This document shows, one piece after another, positions 16,535 through 25,057 of a DNA stretch of 62,010 nt. Within the stretch, counting starts at the first letter, position 1. Each line of letters opens with the position of its first letter. The stretch is from Thermoplasmata archaeon (GTDB taxonomy: Archaea > Thermoplasmatota > Thermoplasmata > Lutacidiplasmatales > UBA184). Both the position numbers and the translations under genes were made by a program. The DNA lies in assembly GCA_022750435.1 (NCBI GenBank), contig JAKIVS010000001.1, forward strand, positions 350,895-412,904, written 5' to 3'. The notes under the pieces were generated by a model. The model was not told the DNA's origin. It saw nothing but the letters and a program-made list of their open reading frames with translations, and made no database searches.

Positions 16535-18533
16535 TCGACGGGGCCCTCCGCAGCAGAAGCCGGGTACTCAGGCTGATGATGAGCATGATGCCGAGGAGGA
16601 GGAGGGTCGCTCCCCAGGCGTCCGTCTCCCAGTTGGCGTAGCCGGAAAGCCCGGACTCGAAGATGACGAGCGGCAGCGCCCCGATGGGATGCGTCAACCC
16701 GAGGGGCCAGTACTGGAAGCCCCCGGTGGTGAGGAGGAGCGCCGCCGTTTCGCCCCCGGCGCGGGCAGCGGCGAGGAGGACTCCCGTCACGATGGCGTTG
16801 CGCGCCGTGCCGATCGCCACCCGCAAGGTCACGCGGTGCCGGGGGAATCCCAGCGCGAGGGCGGATTCCCGAACGGCGACCGGGACGGTCTTCAGCGCCT
16901 CCTCCGTCGTCCGGACGATGAGCGGCAGCATCAGGATCGATAGGGCGACGCCGCCGGCGATGCCGCTGTTCGCGACGCTCGGCACGTACTCCAGGAAGAC
17001 CACGAGCACGAACGTGCCGAGCAAGATCGAGGGAATGCCGGTCATCACGTCCGTGACGAAGCTGACCCCCGGTCCGAGCCGATGTCGACCGTACTCCGCG
17101 AGGTAGATGCCGATCAGAATGCCGACGGGGACGGCGATGAGCGCCGCGAGCCCGAGGAGGATGATCGTACCTTCGATCTGCGGTCCGACCCCTCCGATCG
17201 GGCAGTTCGGCGTGACGGGACCCGGATTGCACGCCGCGGGCTGGGTCTCCGTGTAGAACGTCGGTCGCACGACGGCCGGTCCGCCGTAGCCGACCGCCGT
17301 GTAGAGGATGCTGGCGAGCGGTACGACCGCGAGCACGGTCGCGAGCAGGCAGAGTCCGCCGACCAGCAGGAACGTTCCGTGACGCCGTCGAACCCGTTGG
17401 GGCAGCCGCGCCAGGGCCGCCCGACGCCATTCGGGATGGGCGCCCGGTACGACGGCGGTCCCGACCCCGGTGGACCCCGCCGCGAGGCCCCTGTGCGGTC
17501 GGCGTCGACGGAGAGGGGACCCGCCGGCTTCCCCGCGCCGGATCCTCCAGATCAGGAGTCGCGCGACCACGTTGACCGCGACGGTGAGGAGCAGGAGGAC
17601 GAGTCCCAGCTCGATGAGGGCCCCGTAGATGGCCGGGCCCTGCGCCACCGCCGAGTTGAGATCGTTCGCGATCCAGCTCGAGATGGTCTGGCCCGGGGAG
17701 AACAGGGAGCTCGGCACCTGGTTGTTGTTCCCGACGACCAGGGTCACGGCGATCGTCTCCCCGAGCGCCCGGCCGAGACCGAGCAGGATCGCGCCGACAA
17801 TCCCGGACATCGCGGGGCCAAGCACGGCGAGCCGGGTCGCCTCCCACCGGGTCGCGCCGAGGCTCATCGCCGCCTCGCGCTGCTGACGCCCGACGGCGGA
17901 GAGGGCCTCGCGCGAGACGGCCGAAATTGTCGGAAGGATCATGATGGCCAGGACAACCCCGGCGGTGAACACGTCGAGACCCCCGGCGTGGCCGGAGAAC
18001 GGACCGACAGCGCCGGTCAGGTGCTGGATCCCCGGTTCGACCGAGCCGGCCATCAGGGGGACGAGGACGGCGAGCGCCCAAAATCCGTAGACGACCGACG
18101 GGATCGCAGCGAGGAGGTCGACGGTCGTGGTCAGCGCGAAGCGGACCCGCGTCGGGGCGAGCTCCGAGAGGAACACCGCGACCCCGAGGGCGAGCGGAAC
18201 GGCGAGGACCAGGCCGATGGCGCTGGTCACCAGCGTCCCGGCGATGAACGGAAGCGCGCCGTACACCCCGTGCACGGGGTCCCAGGTATCGCGACCGAGG
18301 AAGCCGGGTCCGTTCAGGAGGATCGACGACCACGACGCCTTCGTCAGCGTCGCGACGATCCCGAGGAACAGCGCGAGGAGAGCGAGGGCGAACGCCCCGG
18401 TGAGCGCGTGGAACGTCCGGCTGAGCCGGAGAAGAAGGGTCCCGCGACGGAGCAGCTCCGGCCGCGGGACCCGAAGGGTTGTCGTGGGTATCTCGGGCCC
18501 CCCCTTAGCCGCAGGCGGGGATGGCCTCCCCAT
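16527..18533 (-). CDS. pstCA: Phosphate ABC transporter permease, PstC-PstA fusion
   Basis: 668 residues in one uninterrupted frame, about the sum of PstC (~320) and PstA (~290). The N-terminal half is PstC-like, with an EAA loop at [25 protein letters not shown] and helices about 40-335. A basic, Pro/Gly-rich linker ([20 protein letters not shown] region) and one extra hydrophobic helix join it to a PstA-like half with its own EAA loop ([20 protein letters not shown]) and [16 protein letters not shown]. Both domains keep the cytoplasmic coupling loops for PstB. The start overlaps the end of pstS by 29 nt. Fusions occur in a few lineages but are not the rule. Confidence 0.9.
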   Translation of the reverse strand: MGRPSPPAAKGGPEIPTTTLRVPRPELLRRGTLLLRLSRTFHALTGAFALALLALFLGIVATLTKASWSSILLNGPGFLGRDTWDPVHGVYGALPFIAGTLVTSAIGLVLAVPLALGVAVFLSELAPTRVRFALTTTVDLLAAIPSVVYGFWALAVLVPLMAGSVEPGIQHLTGAVGPFSGHAGGLDVFTAGVVLAIMILPTISAVSREALSAVGRQQREAAMSLGATRWEATRLAVLGPAMSGIVGAILLGLGRALGETIAVTLVVGNNNQVPSSLFSPGQTISSWIANDLNSAVAQGPAIYGALIELGLVLLLLTVAVNVVARLLIWRIRRGEAGGSPLRRRRPHRGLAAGSTGVGTAVVPGAHPEWRRAALARLPQRVRRRHGTFLLVGGLCLLATVLAVVPLASILYTAVGYGGPAVVRPTFYTETQPAACNPGPVTPNCPIGGVGPQIEGTIILLGLAALIAVPVGILIGIYLAEYGRHRLGPGVSFVTDVMTGIPSILLGTFVLVVFLEYVPSVANSGIAGGVALSILMLPLIVRTTEEALKTVPVAVRESALALGFPRHRVTLRVAIGTARNAIVTGVLLAAARAGGETAALLLTTGGFQYWPLGLTHPIGALPLVIFESGLSGYANWETDAWGATLLLLGIMLIISLSTRLLLRRAPSNE

Positions 18534-19737
18534 TAAACGTCAGCGTCCCGAGCCCCGTCGCATCGAGCGCGAGGACCGAGGCCGGTACATTGACGTAGTA
18601 CAGAGAGGCCGCGTACGACTGGCCCGCGTGGATCGTCCAGTTCAGGAACTGGTAGATCGCCTGCGCCCGGTCGAGGCCCGGTTGGTACCCGAGGTCCAGC
18701 TTCTGGTAGACGAACGCGTAGGCGAACGTCACGAGGGGGTAGTCGCTCGTCCCCGGGGAGTTCACCAGGCTCACGTTGTTCCAGTTGCCGCCGGCGACCG
18801 CCGGGAACGTCAGCTTCGCCGACACGTTCGCGACCGCGCTCGCCGAGTCGGCCAGGTTCGGCTTGACGTACTGGCCCGCCGGGTTGAGGACCGAGGCGTA
18901 CTGGACCTGGTTGTTGAGCACGTCCGTCAGGTCGACGTAGCCGAAGGTGTACGGAGTCTTGAGGACCCACTTGTACACACCCGAGTTCCCCGTCTCCCCG
19001 ACCTCGGCGCTCAGGTGGGGCCAGCCGACGGTGATGCCCTTGCCGACGGAGGTGTTCCACTTCGGGCTGTCGTCCGAAAGGAAGTTCGTCAACACGTACG
19101 TCGTGCCGGCCGCGTCGGCTCGGACGACGGGGTAGATCGGCTCGTTGCCGGGGTGGAAGCCGGAGTTGTTCGCGGTGATTCGCGAGTCGTTCCAGTTCGT
19201 GATCACGCCGAGGTAGATGTCCGCGATGACGGGCCCCGACAGCTTGAGGGGCGTGGAGACTCCGGGCAGGTTGTAGACGATCGCAAGGGCACCGGCCGTG
19301 ACGGGGAGCGTCAGGATGGCCCCTTTCATCTGCGCCTGGGTGGTCGCGTTGATCGGGTTGTCCGTCGTCGCGATGTCGACCTGGGCGTTCTGGAGCGACG
19401 TGATCCCCGCGCCGGCCCCGGAGGGGCTGTACGAGAGGGTGTTGCCGTCGGCGGAGTTGTAGTTCGTCTGCCACGAACTCATGATCGGCGTGATGAAGCT
19501 CGCCCCCGCTGCCAGGAGGGTGACGGCGGTGGGGCACGCGCCGGGAACAGTGGTTCCGGGCGTGCTCGTCTTCGGATGGTTGCCGAACCAGCCGGCACTG
19601 AATCCCACGACCACGAGGATTACGACCACGGCGATCACCGCGATCGCCGCGTAGAGCGGGGTCCTGCGGGAACTTCGGCGAACGATCGTCTCGGTCGGCG
19701 GGGGCACGGACGGCTCGGTGGGCGCTGCTGCGGCCAT
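18505..19737 (-). CDS. pstS: Phosphate-binding protein PstS, membrane-anchored
   Basis: 410 residues from the ATG at 19737, chosen because TCTTTATATC on the minus strand (19761-19770) sits 28 bp upstream; an ATG-less extension to 19755 is less likely. One N-terminal TM anchor (about residues 27-52) replaces a cleaved signal, putting the binding domain outside. The domain starts LLAAGASFITPIMSSWQTNY (PstS normally has GAG-(S/A)-(T/F)-x-x-P) and has the phosphate-contacting SYSPSGAGAGI and RADAAGTTYVLTNFLS. It captures phosphate and delivers it to PstCA. First gene of the operon. Confidence 0.93.
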   Translation of the reverse strand: MAAAAPTEPSVPPPTETIVRRSSRRTPLYAAIAVIAVVVILVVVGFSAGWFGNHPKTSTPGTTVPGACPTAVTLLAAGASFITPIMSSWQTNYNSADGNTLSYSPSGAGAGITSLQNAQVDIATTDNPINATTQAQMKGAILTLPVTAGALAIVYNLPGVSTPLKLSGPVIADIYLGVITNWNDSRITANNSGFHPGNEPIYPVVRADAAGTTYVLTNFLSDDSPKWNTSVGKGITVGWPHLSAEVGETGNSGVYKWVLKTPYTFGYVDLTDVLNNQVQYASVLNPAGQYVKPNLADSASAVANVSAKLTFPAVAGGNWNNVSLVNSPGTSDYPLVTFAYAFVYQKLDLGYQPGLDRAQAIYQFLNWTIHAGQSYAASLYYVNVPASVLALDATGLGTLTFNGEAIPACG

Positions 19738-19760
19738 GTCGGCGCGGCGCACCAAGGGGG

Positions 19761-19770
19761 GATATAAAGA
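19761..19770 (-). promoter_or_regulatory. TATA box of the pst operon
   Basis: TCTTTATATC on the minus strand, centred 28 bp from the pstS start codon; one of the clearest TATA boxes in the window. It implies a leaderless pst mRNA. Confidence 0.65.
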
Positions 19771-19793
19771 GCCTAATACGGATGCATTCGGCC

Positions 19794-19813
19794 CTGTTTC
19801 TACGCGGAAACAG
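19794..19813. promoter_or_regulatory. Inverted repeat CTGTTTC-N6-GAAACAG upstream of pstS
   Basis: Two perfect 7-bp arms around TACGCG, 24-52 bp upstream of the pst TATA box and about 75 bp before the cysC TATA-like element on the other strand. Size, symmetry and location fit an operator for a homodimeric regulator, possibly phosphate-responsive. No regulator is identified. Confidence 0.45.
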
Positions 19814-19883
19814 CGCTTGAATCAGTCCAACATACGCAGTGAGAGACGGAGCGCCCGGACCCGCGGGAGCTCCCGGGTGGCGA

Positions 19884-19893
19884 ACCTATTTGG
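19884..19893 (+). promoter_or_regulatory. TATA-like element for cysC
   Basis: ACCTATTTGG centred 28 bp before the ATG at 19917; it decides the start against a longer GTG frame beginning at 19839. Confidence 0.45.
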
Positions 19894-19916
19894 CCCCGCG
19901 CGCTGGGTCGGGCACG

Positions 19917-20480
19917 ATGGCACAGGCACCGGGGCCCGACGGTCACGGGTTCGTGGCGTGGATCGAAGGCATCCCGGGATCGGGCAAATCGACGCTCTCC
20001 CGTCTCGTCAGCCAGAAGCTGAAAGCCCAGGGGTTCCGCGTGGAGGTGCTCGATGGCGACGAGGTCCGGGCGATGTTCTCGCCGGAGCTCGGCTACACGC
20101 GGAAGGACCGGGAGTTCCACGCGCGCCGCGTGAGTTACGTGGCCCGAATGCTCGCCCGCAACGGGGTCGCGGTCGTCGTCGCAATGATCACGCCGTACGA
20201 GACGTCCCGCCAGGCCGCCCGGGCGGTGGCGAGCGACCACTTCAGCGAGGTCTGGCTGAACTGCCCGGTCGACGTGTGCCGGGCCCGCGACGCGAAGGGA
20301 CTCTACAAGCGGGCGGGCGAAGGCTCCATCAAGAAGTTCACCGGAGTCGACGACCCGTTCGAGGAGCCGCTCAACCCCGACCTGGTCGTCGACACCGCGA
20401 ACGGCGCCGCCGAAGCGGGGGCCGAACAGATCCTCGCCCACCTGCGGTCGCGCGGATTCCTGCGCGATTCGGCCGCGTAG
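19917..20480 (+). CDS. cysC: Adenylylsulfate (APS) kinase CysC
   Basis: 187 residues from ATG 19917. It phosphorylates APS to PAPS with ATP. Walker A is GIPGSGKSTLSR (usually GLSGSGKST). VEVLDGDEVRAMFSPELGYTRKDREFHARRVSYVARMLARNGV is the APS-binding region, with the D-G-D and N/S-R-x-x-x-R pattern of the family. VDVCRARDAKGLYKRAGEG and KKFTGVDDPFEEPLNPDL complete it. No ATP sulfurylase or PAPS reductase is adjacent, so PAPS may serve sulfation rather than assimilation; that is open. Confidence 0.9.
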   Translation: MAQAPGPDGHGFVAWIEGIPGSGKSTLSRLVSQKLKAQGFRVEVLDGDEVRAMFSPELGYTRKDREFHARRVSYVARMLARNGVAVVVAMITPYETSRQAARAVASDHFSEVWLNCPVDVCRARDAKGLYKRAGEGSIKKFTGVDDPFEEPLNPDLVVDTANGAAEAGAEQILAHLRSRGFLRDSAA

Positions 20481-20584
20481 CGCGCGCTTCGGGGCGCCCC
20501 CGAGCCGCCCGAGAAGGGCTGGCCCTCCCTCCGCCCTCCGACACGCCGGAGCGTTCATGTACCGCGAGTCCGCTCCTCCTCGCC

Positions 20585-20929
20585 ATGGCGGAGGACGACT
20601 CCCTCGAACCCCTGATGAACGACCTGGAGACCTACCTCAACGCGCACCCGGAGCAGCCGTGGTGCGTCCACGAGATGTACGACAAGGTCGGACTGAAGCA
20701 CATGGGCGAGGACATCCTCGTCGAGACCCAGCGGGCCCTCAACCACCTCGCCCGGTCGGGCCGTATCGACACGTCCGGGATGATCGTGGAGCGGAGCGAA
20801 GGGGTCTGCGACGATTGGTTCTACTGGTCGAAGAAGGCCGGCCACACCGAGCTCGGCGGATTCGGCAGGCCGTGGCAGTTCCCCGCCCTCTCCGACCGGA
20901 TCCAGCAGCACTGCCGCCACCGGGTCTAG
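20585..20929 (+). CDS. Small hypothetical protein, winged-helix-like
   Basis: 114 residues from ATG 20585. The sequence LMNDLETYLNAHPEQPWCVHEMYDKVG...VETQRALNHLARSGRIDTSGMIVER reads as three helices and a wing, as in small archaeal DNA-binding proteins. The rest (SEGVCDDWFYWSKKAGHTELGGFGRPWQF) is Trp-rich. No family recognised. It lies 104 bp after cysC and could be transcribed with it or from its own weak promoter (GTTCATGTAC, about 26 bp upstream). Confidence 0.6.
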   Translation: MAEDDSLEPLMNDLETYLNAHPEQPWCVHEMYDKVGLKHMGEDILVETQRALNHLARSGRIDTSGMIVERSEGVCDDWFYWSKKAGHTELGGFGRPWQFPALSDRIQQHCRHRV

Positions 20930-20990
20930 GCGCGGCCGTCCCCCTCCGAACCGAACGACGCTCGCCCGACCGCGGACCCCGAGAGCGAGG

Positions 20991-21926
20991 ATGCCCGAAC
21001 GGAGCTGCGCGACCCGCGCGCTGAAGGTCGCCCGCCACCTCCAGAGGACCCGGCCGGACATCGTCCCGGCCGTCGAGCCGCTCTCGGGGTTCGCCAACGT
21101 CCTCGAGGGGTCCGACCCCTCGATGCGCTACCTCCTGCGGGACGCGCTCGCCCCGGGCAAGGTGCCGGCCGCGGGGCCGAGCGCAATCGCCCCGTTGTTC
21201 CAGGGCTCCCTCACCTTCGTTCACCTCACCGTCCAGGCCGGAGGGAAACAGCTCGCGCTCTCGCCGACGGATCTCGCGACGGCGATGAAGTTCGCTGGCG
21301 GGGCCCTCGGACCGATCTCCCGCTACGCCTCGCAGTACGGGCCGAACAGTCTCGGTGTGGCCGAGTCACCCGTCGAACTCCCGGTGTCGGTGCCGAAGGG
21401 AGTGTACAACGATTCCACGGTCCAGGGGTGGGTCGACGGCGTGATGGACGCCAGTCCGTTTCCCGCGAGCGTCGGCGCCGTGGTCGTCCTGAATCCCCCC
21501 GGTCCGGTCAACACGGACGCCGACGCGAGCCGCGGCGTGCTCGGGTATCACGGCCTGGCGAAGGTCCCGTACGTCTTCGTGAACGTTCTCGGGGCGAACC
21601 TCACCGTCCCGGATGCCGCGGACCTCTACGCGCTCGCCCTCAGCCACGAGATCGCCGAGATGACGGTCGACCCCTCGGCCAACCTTGCCAATCCCGAGGT
21701 GTGCGACCCGTGCGGGCCAAACTGCCAGACGCCGATCCGTGCCTACTTCGACTCCGTGGGGTCGTTCCTCGGCGGGATGACGGCCTTTCCTCCGCCGTTC
21801 GAGTACGGCTTTTTCCTGAACGCCATCGTCCAGCCGGCGTCGGCGACCCAATGCCCGGCGCCGGCGGCCGCGTGCGCGTATGCCCCGCCCAAGGACCCTC
21901 CCCCCCGCCCCCCGGCGAGGAGCTGA
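20991..21926 (+). CDS. Hypothetical protein with metalloprotease-like SHEIAEMTVDP motif
   Basis: 311 residues. The middle is a globular domain with VGAVVVLNPPGPVNTDADASRGVLGYH, then YVFVNVLGANLTVPDAADLYALALSHEIAEMTVDP, followed by EVCDPCGPNC and FDSVGSFLGG. A SHE(L/I)xE..TDP motif occurs in a group of secreted bacterial and actinobacterial proteins thought to be zinc-dependent peptidases, and three nearby cysteines could form a metal or disulfide site. The C-terminus is Pro-rich. No signal peptide is obvious, so localisation is unclear. The metallopeptidase assignment is tentative. It is followed closely by the YkgJ-type gene. Confidence 0.5.
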   Translation: MPERSCATRALKVARHLQRTRPDIVPAVEPLSGFANVLEGSDPSMRYLLRDALAPGKVPAAGPSAIAPLFQGSLTFVHLTVQAGGKQLALSPTDLATAMKFAGGALGPISRYASQYGPNSLGVAESPVELPVSVPKGVYNDSTVQGWVDGVMDASPFPASVGAVVVLNPPGPVNTDADASRGVLGYHGLAKVPYVFVNVLGANLTVPDAADLYALALSHEIAEMTVDPSANLANPEVCDPCGPNCQTPIRAYFDSVGSFLGGMTAFPPPFEYGFFLNAIVQPASATQCPAPAAACAYAPPKDPPPRPPARS

Positions 21927-21940
21927 GACTCCCACCAGCC

Positions 21941-22966
21941 TTGGCGCTCTCTCGGCTCGATGGCGCCCTCCTGGGCGGATTCCGGTTCCAATGCCGTCCG
22001 GGGTGCGGACTGTGCTGCTTCGCCGAGCCCGCCGTCACCAGCGAGGAGCGACAGCGCCTCGTCCAGATCGAACCCGACCTCGAGTTCGTCGAGGGGGAGC
22101 GGGGGTGGGCGTTCCTGGCGGCCCGTCCGAACGGGGGGGCCTGCGAACTGCTGAGCGAGAATCGGTGCCGCGCCCACGGCGGACGACCGACCCCGTGCCA
22201 GCAGTTCCCGGTCACCGTCCACGTCTCCGACCGGGCCCAGGCCAGCCTCGTCCTCTCCTGCCCGGGCCTCGACCCGTCGGGTCTGCTCCGCTGGAGCGCC
22301 GGTCCGCCGACCGCCCAAGCCCCCGTAGGCCTGGCCGCGGAGCTCGCGGCAGCGGAGGCGGAGTGGGTGCGTTCGGGAACGGAACGCGAACTCGACCGGC
22401 ACGCGGTCAAACGGGGTCGGTCGCTTTCGGCGGCCGGAGTGACCGGGCTGCGCGCGGCGCTGCACCGGGAGCTTCCCTGGCCCGAGCCGACCGACTTCCC
22501 CTCCGAGGATCCTCCCGATGCGGAGGACGGCTTCGAGGAGCTCCCCATCACGTTCGTGGGCGCCCACGGTCGCGTGGCGTTCGGAAGCCACCCCGGCGGC
22601 TGGATGCTCCTCGCAATTTCCGAAGCGGGGGACGAGCCGAAGACGCTGGGGGTGGTCCCACCGCCCACGTCCCCTCCGCCTCTCACGACGGCCGGCGAGC
22701 AGCTCGTCCGCGCCTACCTGCACTATCTCGTCGAGCGAGACGACGCGATCGACGGCGTGTTCGCGCAGGGAGGCCCGGAAGGTCCTGTCACCGACGCGGT
22801 CGCGGCGGACCTGGTCCGAACGGCGGCGACGGTCCTGTCTCGTGCGTCCGTCCTCCAACGGCTCGACGGACGCGAGGAACCCCTCGATGCGGCGGACATC
22901 TGGGACGGAATCCGGGCGACCGACGCCGAGTGGCTGGACCGTCCGACCACGGGCCGACGGTTCTGA
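21941..22966 (+). CDS. YkgJ-family cysteine-cluster protein (putative Fe-S/zinc)
   Basis: About 341 residues if started at TTG 21941; the start is uncertain, since the only alternatives in frame are a CTG at 21923 or codons inside the preceding gene. The N-terminal domain has the family's Cys pattern: FRFQCRPGCGLCC, a downstream GGACELLSENRCRAH and GRPTPCQQFP, i.e. eight spaced cysteines that likely bind an Fe-S cluster or zinc. The C-terminal 200 residues are not recognised. YkgJ-like proteins are widespread and mostly uncharacterised. Only 14 bp separate it from the upstream gene, suggesting co-transcription. Confidence 0.75.
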   Translation: MALSRLDGALLGGFRFQCRPGCGLCCFAEPAVTSEERQRLVQIEPDLEFVEGERGWAFLAARPNGGACELLSENRCRAHGGRPTPCQQFPVTVHVSDRAQASLVLSCPGLDPSGLLRWSAGPPTAQAPVGLAAELAAAEAEWVRSGTERELDRHAVKRGRSLSAAGVTGLRAALHRELPWPEPTDFPSEDPPDAEDGFEELPITFVGAHGRVAFGSHPGGWMLLAISEAGDEPKTLGVVPPPTSPPPLTTAGEQLVRAYLHYLVERDDAIDGVFAQGGPEGPVTDAVAADLVRTAATVLSRASVLQRLDGREEPLDAADIWDGIRATDAEWLDRPTTGRRF

Positions 22967-22975
22967 TCAGGCCGA

Positions 22976-24124
22976 TTACCGGTCGGTTCCCGCGCCGCGT
23001 CCCTCGGACTCCCCGAGGATCGAGCAGACGGCGCAGAGGCCCCGGTACCCTTCCTTGGCGGACCGGTCGCGGCACGACGGGCACATCGGGGAGCGGCAGG
23101 AGCGGCACGGTTCCCCCTGGTCGTTCGGACCGAGGCGGGCGTCGCATCCCACGCATCGGACGTCGGCGGAAACCGAGGGCGCCGCAGGGAGCTCGAGCTT
23201 CGGCCGCGAGCTGGCCCTCCCGGCGCGTTGTTCGAGCTCGGAGAGGAGCTTCCGATATTCCACCTCCGCGTCGTCCGGGGGAGCGGCCGGCGTCGGTGGG
23301 GTCGGCTTCGAGCGCTCGGCCGGTGGAGCGCTGGGTCGGAGGGCCGGCACGGTCCGAGCCTTCGTCGGCGGCGTCGCCACCGGGGGGGAGACGACCTTGG
23401 GGGCCGGACCCTCCGCCGGCCCGGGCGCTTTCGGTCCGGGTCGAGCCCACGAGGGCGGGGGTGGGACGATGCGGGGGCCGTGCGGGGGTGCGGTGGTCGC
23501 CGTCGCCGCCGGTGCGGGAGGCGCCGGGGGCGCGGCGTTCGCCGCCGACTCGAGGTCCGCCACCAACCGGTCGACCTCGGAGGCCAGCGAATCGATCCCA
23601 TGGGTGACCGACATCGGAGCCGGGGGACTCAGATCGGCGGCGGCCGCGGGGACTTCCGACGGTCCGCGCACCTCCCGGGGCTCCTCCCACTCGGGCAGAA
23701 CGAGCTCGGGGGCCGCTGCTTCGGCGGAGGAGGTCGTCCGATCCGTTCGGGCCGAGCGGAGCTCGGATTGCAACGCGACCCACGCCGCGCGCTCCACCAC
23801 CACGTACTCCGGCGAGGAGCGGGCCTCCTTCAGCCAGGCGTCTCCCGAGAAATCGCCGACGAGGAGCGACGCCGAGCCGCCGGCCGACGCGATCACCCCG
23901 ACCGAGAACGCGAGCACCCAAAGCGGCATGCGCGAGGCGTGCGGGGCCAGGGAGGCGTGAAAGAGGACGTAGGCGATCAGCAGGGAGGCTCCGGCCAGAA
24001 CGAGGAGGGGCAGGGAGAACCGGAGCCGCTCCGACCGTTCCTCGGCGAGGCGGCGCTCGGCGTCCGCGGCGTCCGCCGCAGGGTCGGCGCCGTCGCGGCG
24101 CAGGATGACCGGGGTGGTCCTCAT
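22976..24124 (-). CDS. Two-TM membrane protein with Pro/Ala-rich linker and C-terminal treble-clef zinc finger
   Basis: 382 residues from ATG 24124. A short cytoplasmic start with an Arg/Glu-rich helix precedes two TM helices (about residues 36-57 and 66-88). A ~190-residue Pro/Ala-rich disordered stretch with one coiled-coil-like segment (GIDSLASEVDRLVADLES) follows, then AEVEYRKLLSELEQRAG and a compact cysteine domain: CVGCDARLG, CRSCRSPMCPSCRD, CAVC. Eight Cys in C-x2-C pairs suggest two interleaved zinc sites, like RING/FYVE-type fingers. Function unknown; the layout suggests a membrane-tethered interaction hub. Confidence 0.6.
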   Translation of the reverse strand: MRTTPVILRRDGADPAADAADAERRLAEERSERLRFSLPLLVLAGASLLIAYVLFHASLAPHASRMPLWVLAFSVGVIASAGGSASLLVGDFSGDAWLKEARSSPEYVVVERAAWVALQSELRSARTDRTTSSAEAAAPELVLPEWEEPREVRGPSEVPAAAADLSPPAPMSVTHGIDSLASEVDRLVADLESAANAAPPAPPAPAATATTAPPHGPRIVPPPPSWARPGPKAPGPAEGPAPKVVSPPVATPPTKARTVPALRPSAPPAERSKPTPPTPAAPPDDAEVEYRKLLSELEQRAGRASSRPKLELPAAPSVSADVRCVGCDARLGPNDQGEPCRSCRSPMCPSCRDRSAKEGYRGLCAVCSILGESEGRGAGTDR

Positions 24125-24233
24125 CGGAGGACGGCGGGGATGCCTTCCCCCCCTGCGACGAACGAACTCGGGGAGAATTGGGATCGGAACGGCCGGGAGG
24201 AACGGTCCATCGTTGTGGGGAAAGGTTTGGGAA

Positions 24234-24252
24234 GGGCGGCCTTCGACCGCCC
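24234..24252 (-). terminator. Possible hairpin terminator after the 24280-24837 gene
   Basis: GGGCGG/CCGCCC stem with a 7-nt loop about 30 bp downstream of the stop, followed on the minus strand by TTCCCAAACCTTT. Weak evidence, because archaeal terminators often need only T-rich runs. Confidence 0.3.
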
Positions 24253-24279
24253 CTCCAGTGCGGGCCGTGGTACCCCGAT

Positions 24280-24837
24280 CTACGGGGTGATCACGATCTG
24301 CAGAGTCGAGATCCCGCCGGTCGGGGCGAGCGCGCTGCCGTAGTCGACGTACAGCGTGACCGTCGCCGCGCTCGTCAGGGTTGTGCCGAGGGTGAACGTC
24401 ACCGTGTTCTCCCCGAGAGTCGGTCCGACGCCCCACTGCGTGGTGATCTCCATCTGATAGGTCCCGGCCGGAGCCGTGGTGCCCGTCGTGATGGTGTAGA
24501 CCTGCGCGTAGTCGCCCGACGCGCACGTCGCGGAGCCCGTCGTCGCCGACACGAAGGCCGAGACCGCGCCCCCAACACCACCGGTGCTGGGGATCGCCGT
24601 CGAGCCGCTCGAGCAGGAGGCGACCGCGGCCGGTGTGTTGCCCGGGGCGACGGCGAGGGTGCCGGCGGTCCCGGAGCTGAGCAGCACACTGTTGCCGCCC
24701 GCCACCTGGTTGGTCGTCGAGGTCTCGTTCGTCGAACTCACCGTGACGAGGGAGGCCAGGACAAATCCACCGGTCATCCCGAGGATCGCCACCACCGTCG
24801 CCGCGTAGATCAGCCGTCCTGGCACCTTCTTCGCCAC
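24280..24837 (-). CDS. Signal-anchored extracellular protein, pilin-like layout
   Basis: 185 residues: basic start MAKKVPGRL, one hydrophobic helix (about 9-30), then a Ser/Thr/Gly-rich, almost Lys-free extracellular part rich in beta-strand alternation (VTFTLGTTLTSAATVTLYVDYGSALAP) and two Cys. The layout fits a surface or pilin-like protein of archaea, but there is no clear type III signal-peptide site, so it may simply be membrane-anchored. It has its own promoter region containing a 7-bp dyad (24875-24894). No family recognised. Confidence 0.5.
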   Translation of the reverse strand: MAKKVPGRLIYAATVVAILGMTGGFVLASLVTVSSTNETSTTNQVAGGNSVLLSSGTAGTLAVAPGNTPAAVASCSSGSTAIPSTGGVGGAVSAFVSATTGSATCASGDYAQVYTITTGTTAPAGTYQMEITTQWGVGPTLGENTVTFTLGTTLTSAATVTLYVDYGSALAPTGGISTLQIVITP

Positions 24838-24874
24838 GTTCGCTCCGTTGCCGGCCTTCGCCAGCCCAATTGAG

Positions 24875-24894
24875 AATACGCATCAAGGCGTATT
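24875..24894. promoter_or_regulatory. Inverted repeat AATACGC-N6-GCGTATT
   Basis: Perfect 7-bp arms around ATCAAG, 38-57 bp upstream of the surface-protein start (minus) and ~165 bp before the helicase gene (plus). The A/T-rich arms could also serve as TATA elements. The geometry (7-6-7) equals that of the pst dyad but the sequence differs. Confidence 0.4.
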
Positions 24895-25025
24895 TGTACC
24901 CATACGGTCCCCGAAGGGACCTTCGCACGGGACCGCCCCCGCGCGGCGCTCGCAGGGACCCTGCCGGCATCCTCTATCCCCACTCTGTCTAGGGGGCCGC
25001 GCCCTTCGGCGGTTCGCGGGCGTAC

Positions 25026-25034
25026 CGTTAACCC
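25026..25034 (+). promoter_or_regulatory. TATA-like element for the DEAD-box helicase gene
   Basis: CCGTTAACC centred about 28 bp before ATG 25058. The same ACCGTTAA core recurs before uppS and the aCPSF2-type RNase gene. It argues against the in-frame GTG at 25040. Confidence 0.45.
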
Positions 25035-25057
25035 CCCCCGTGGGTGGCACGGACAAG

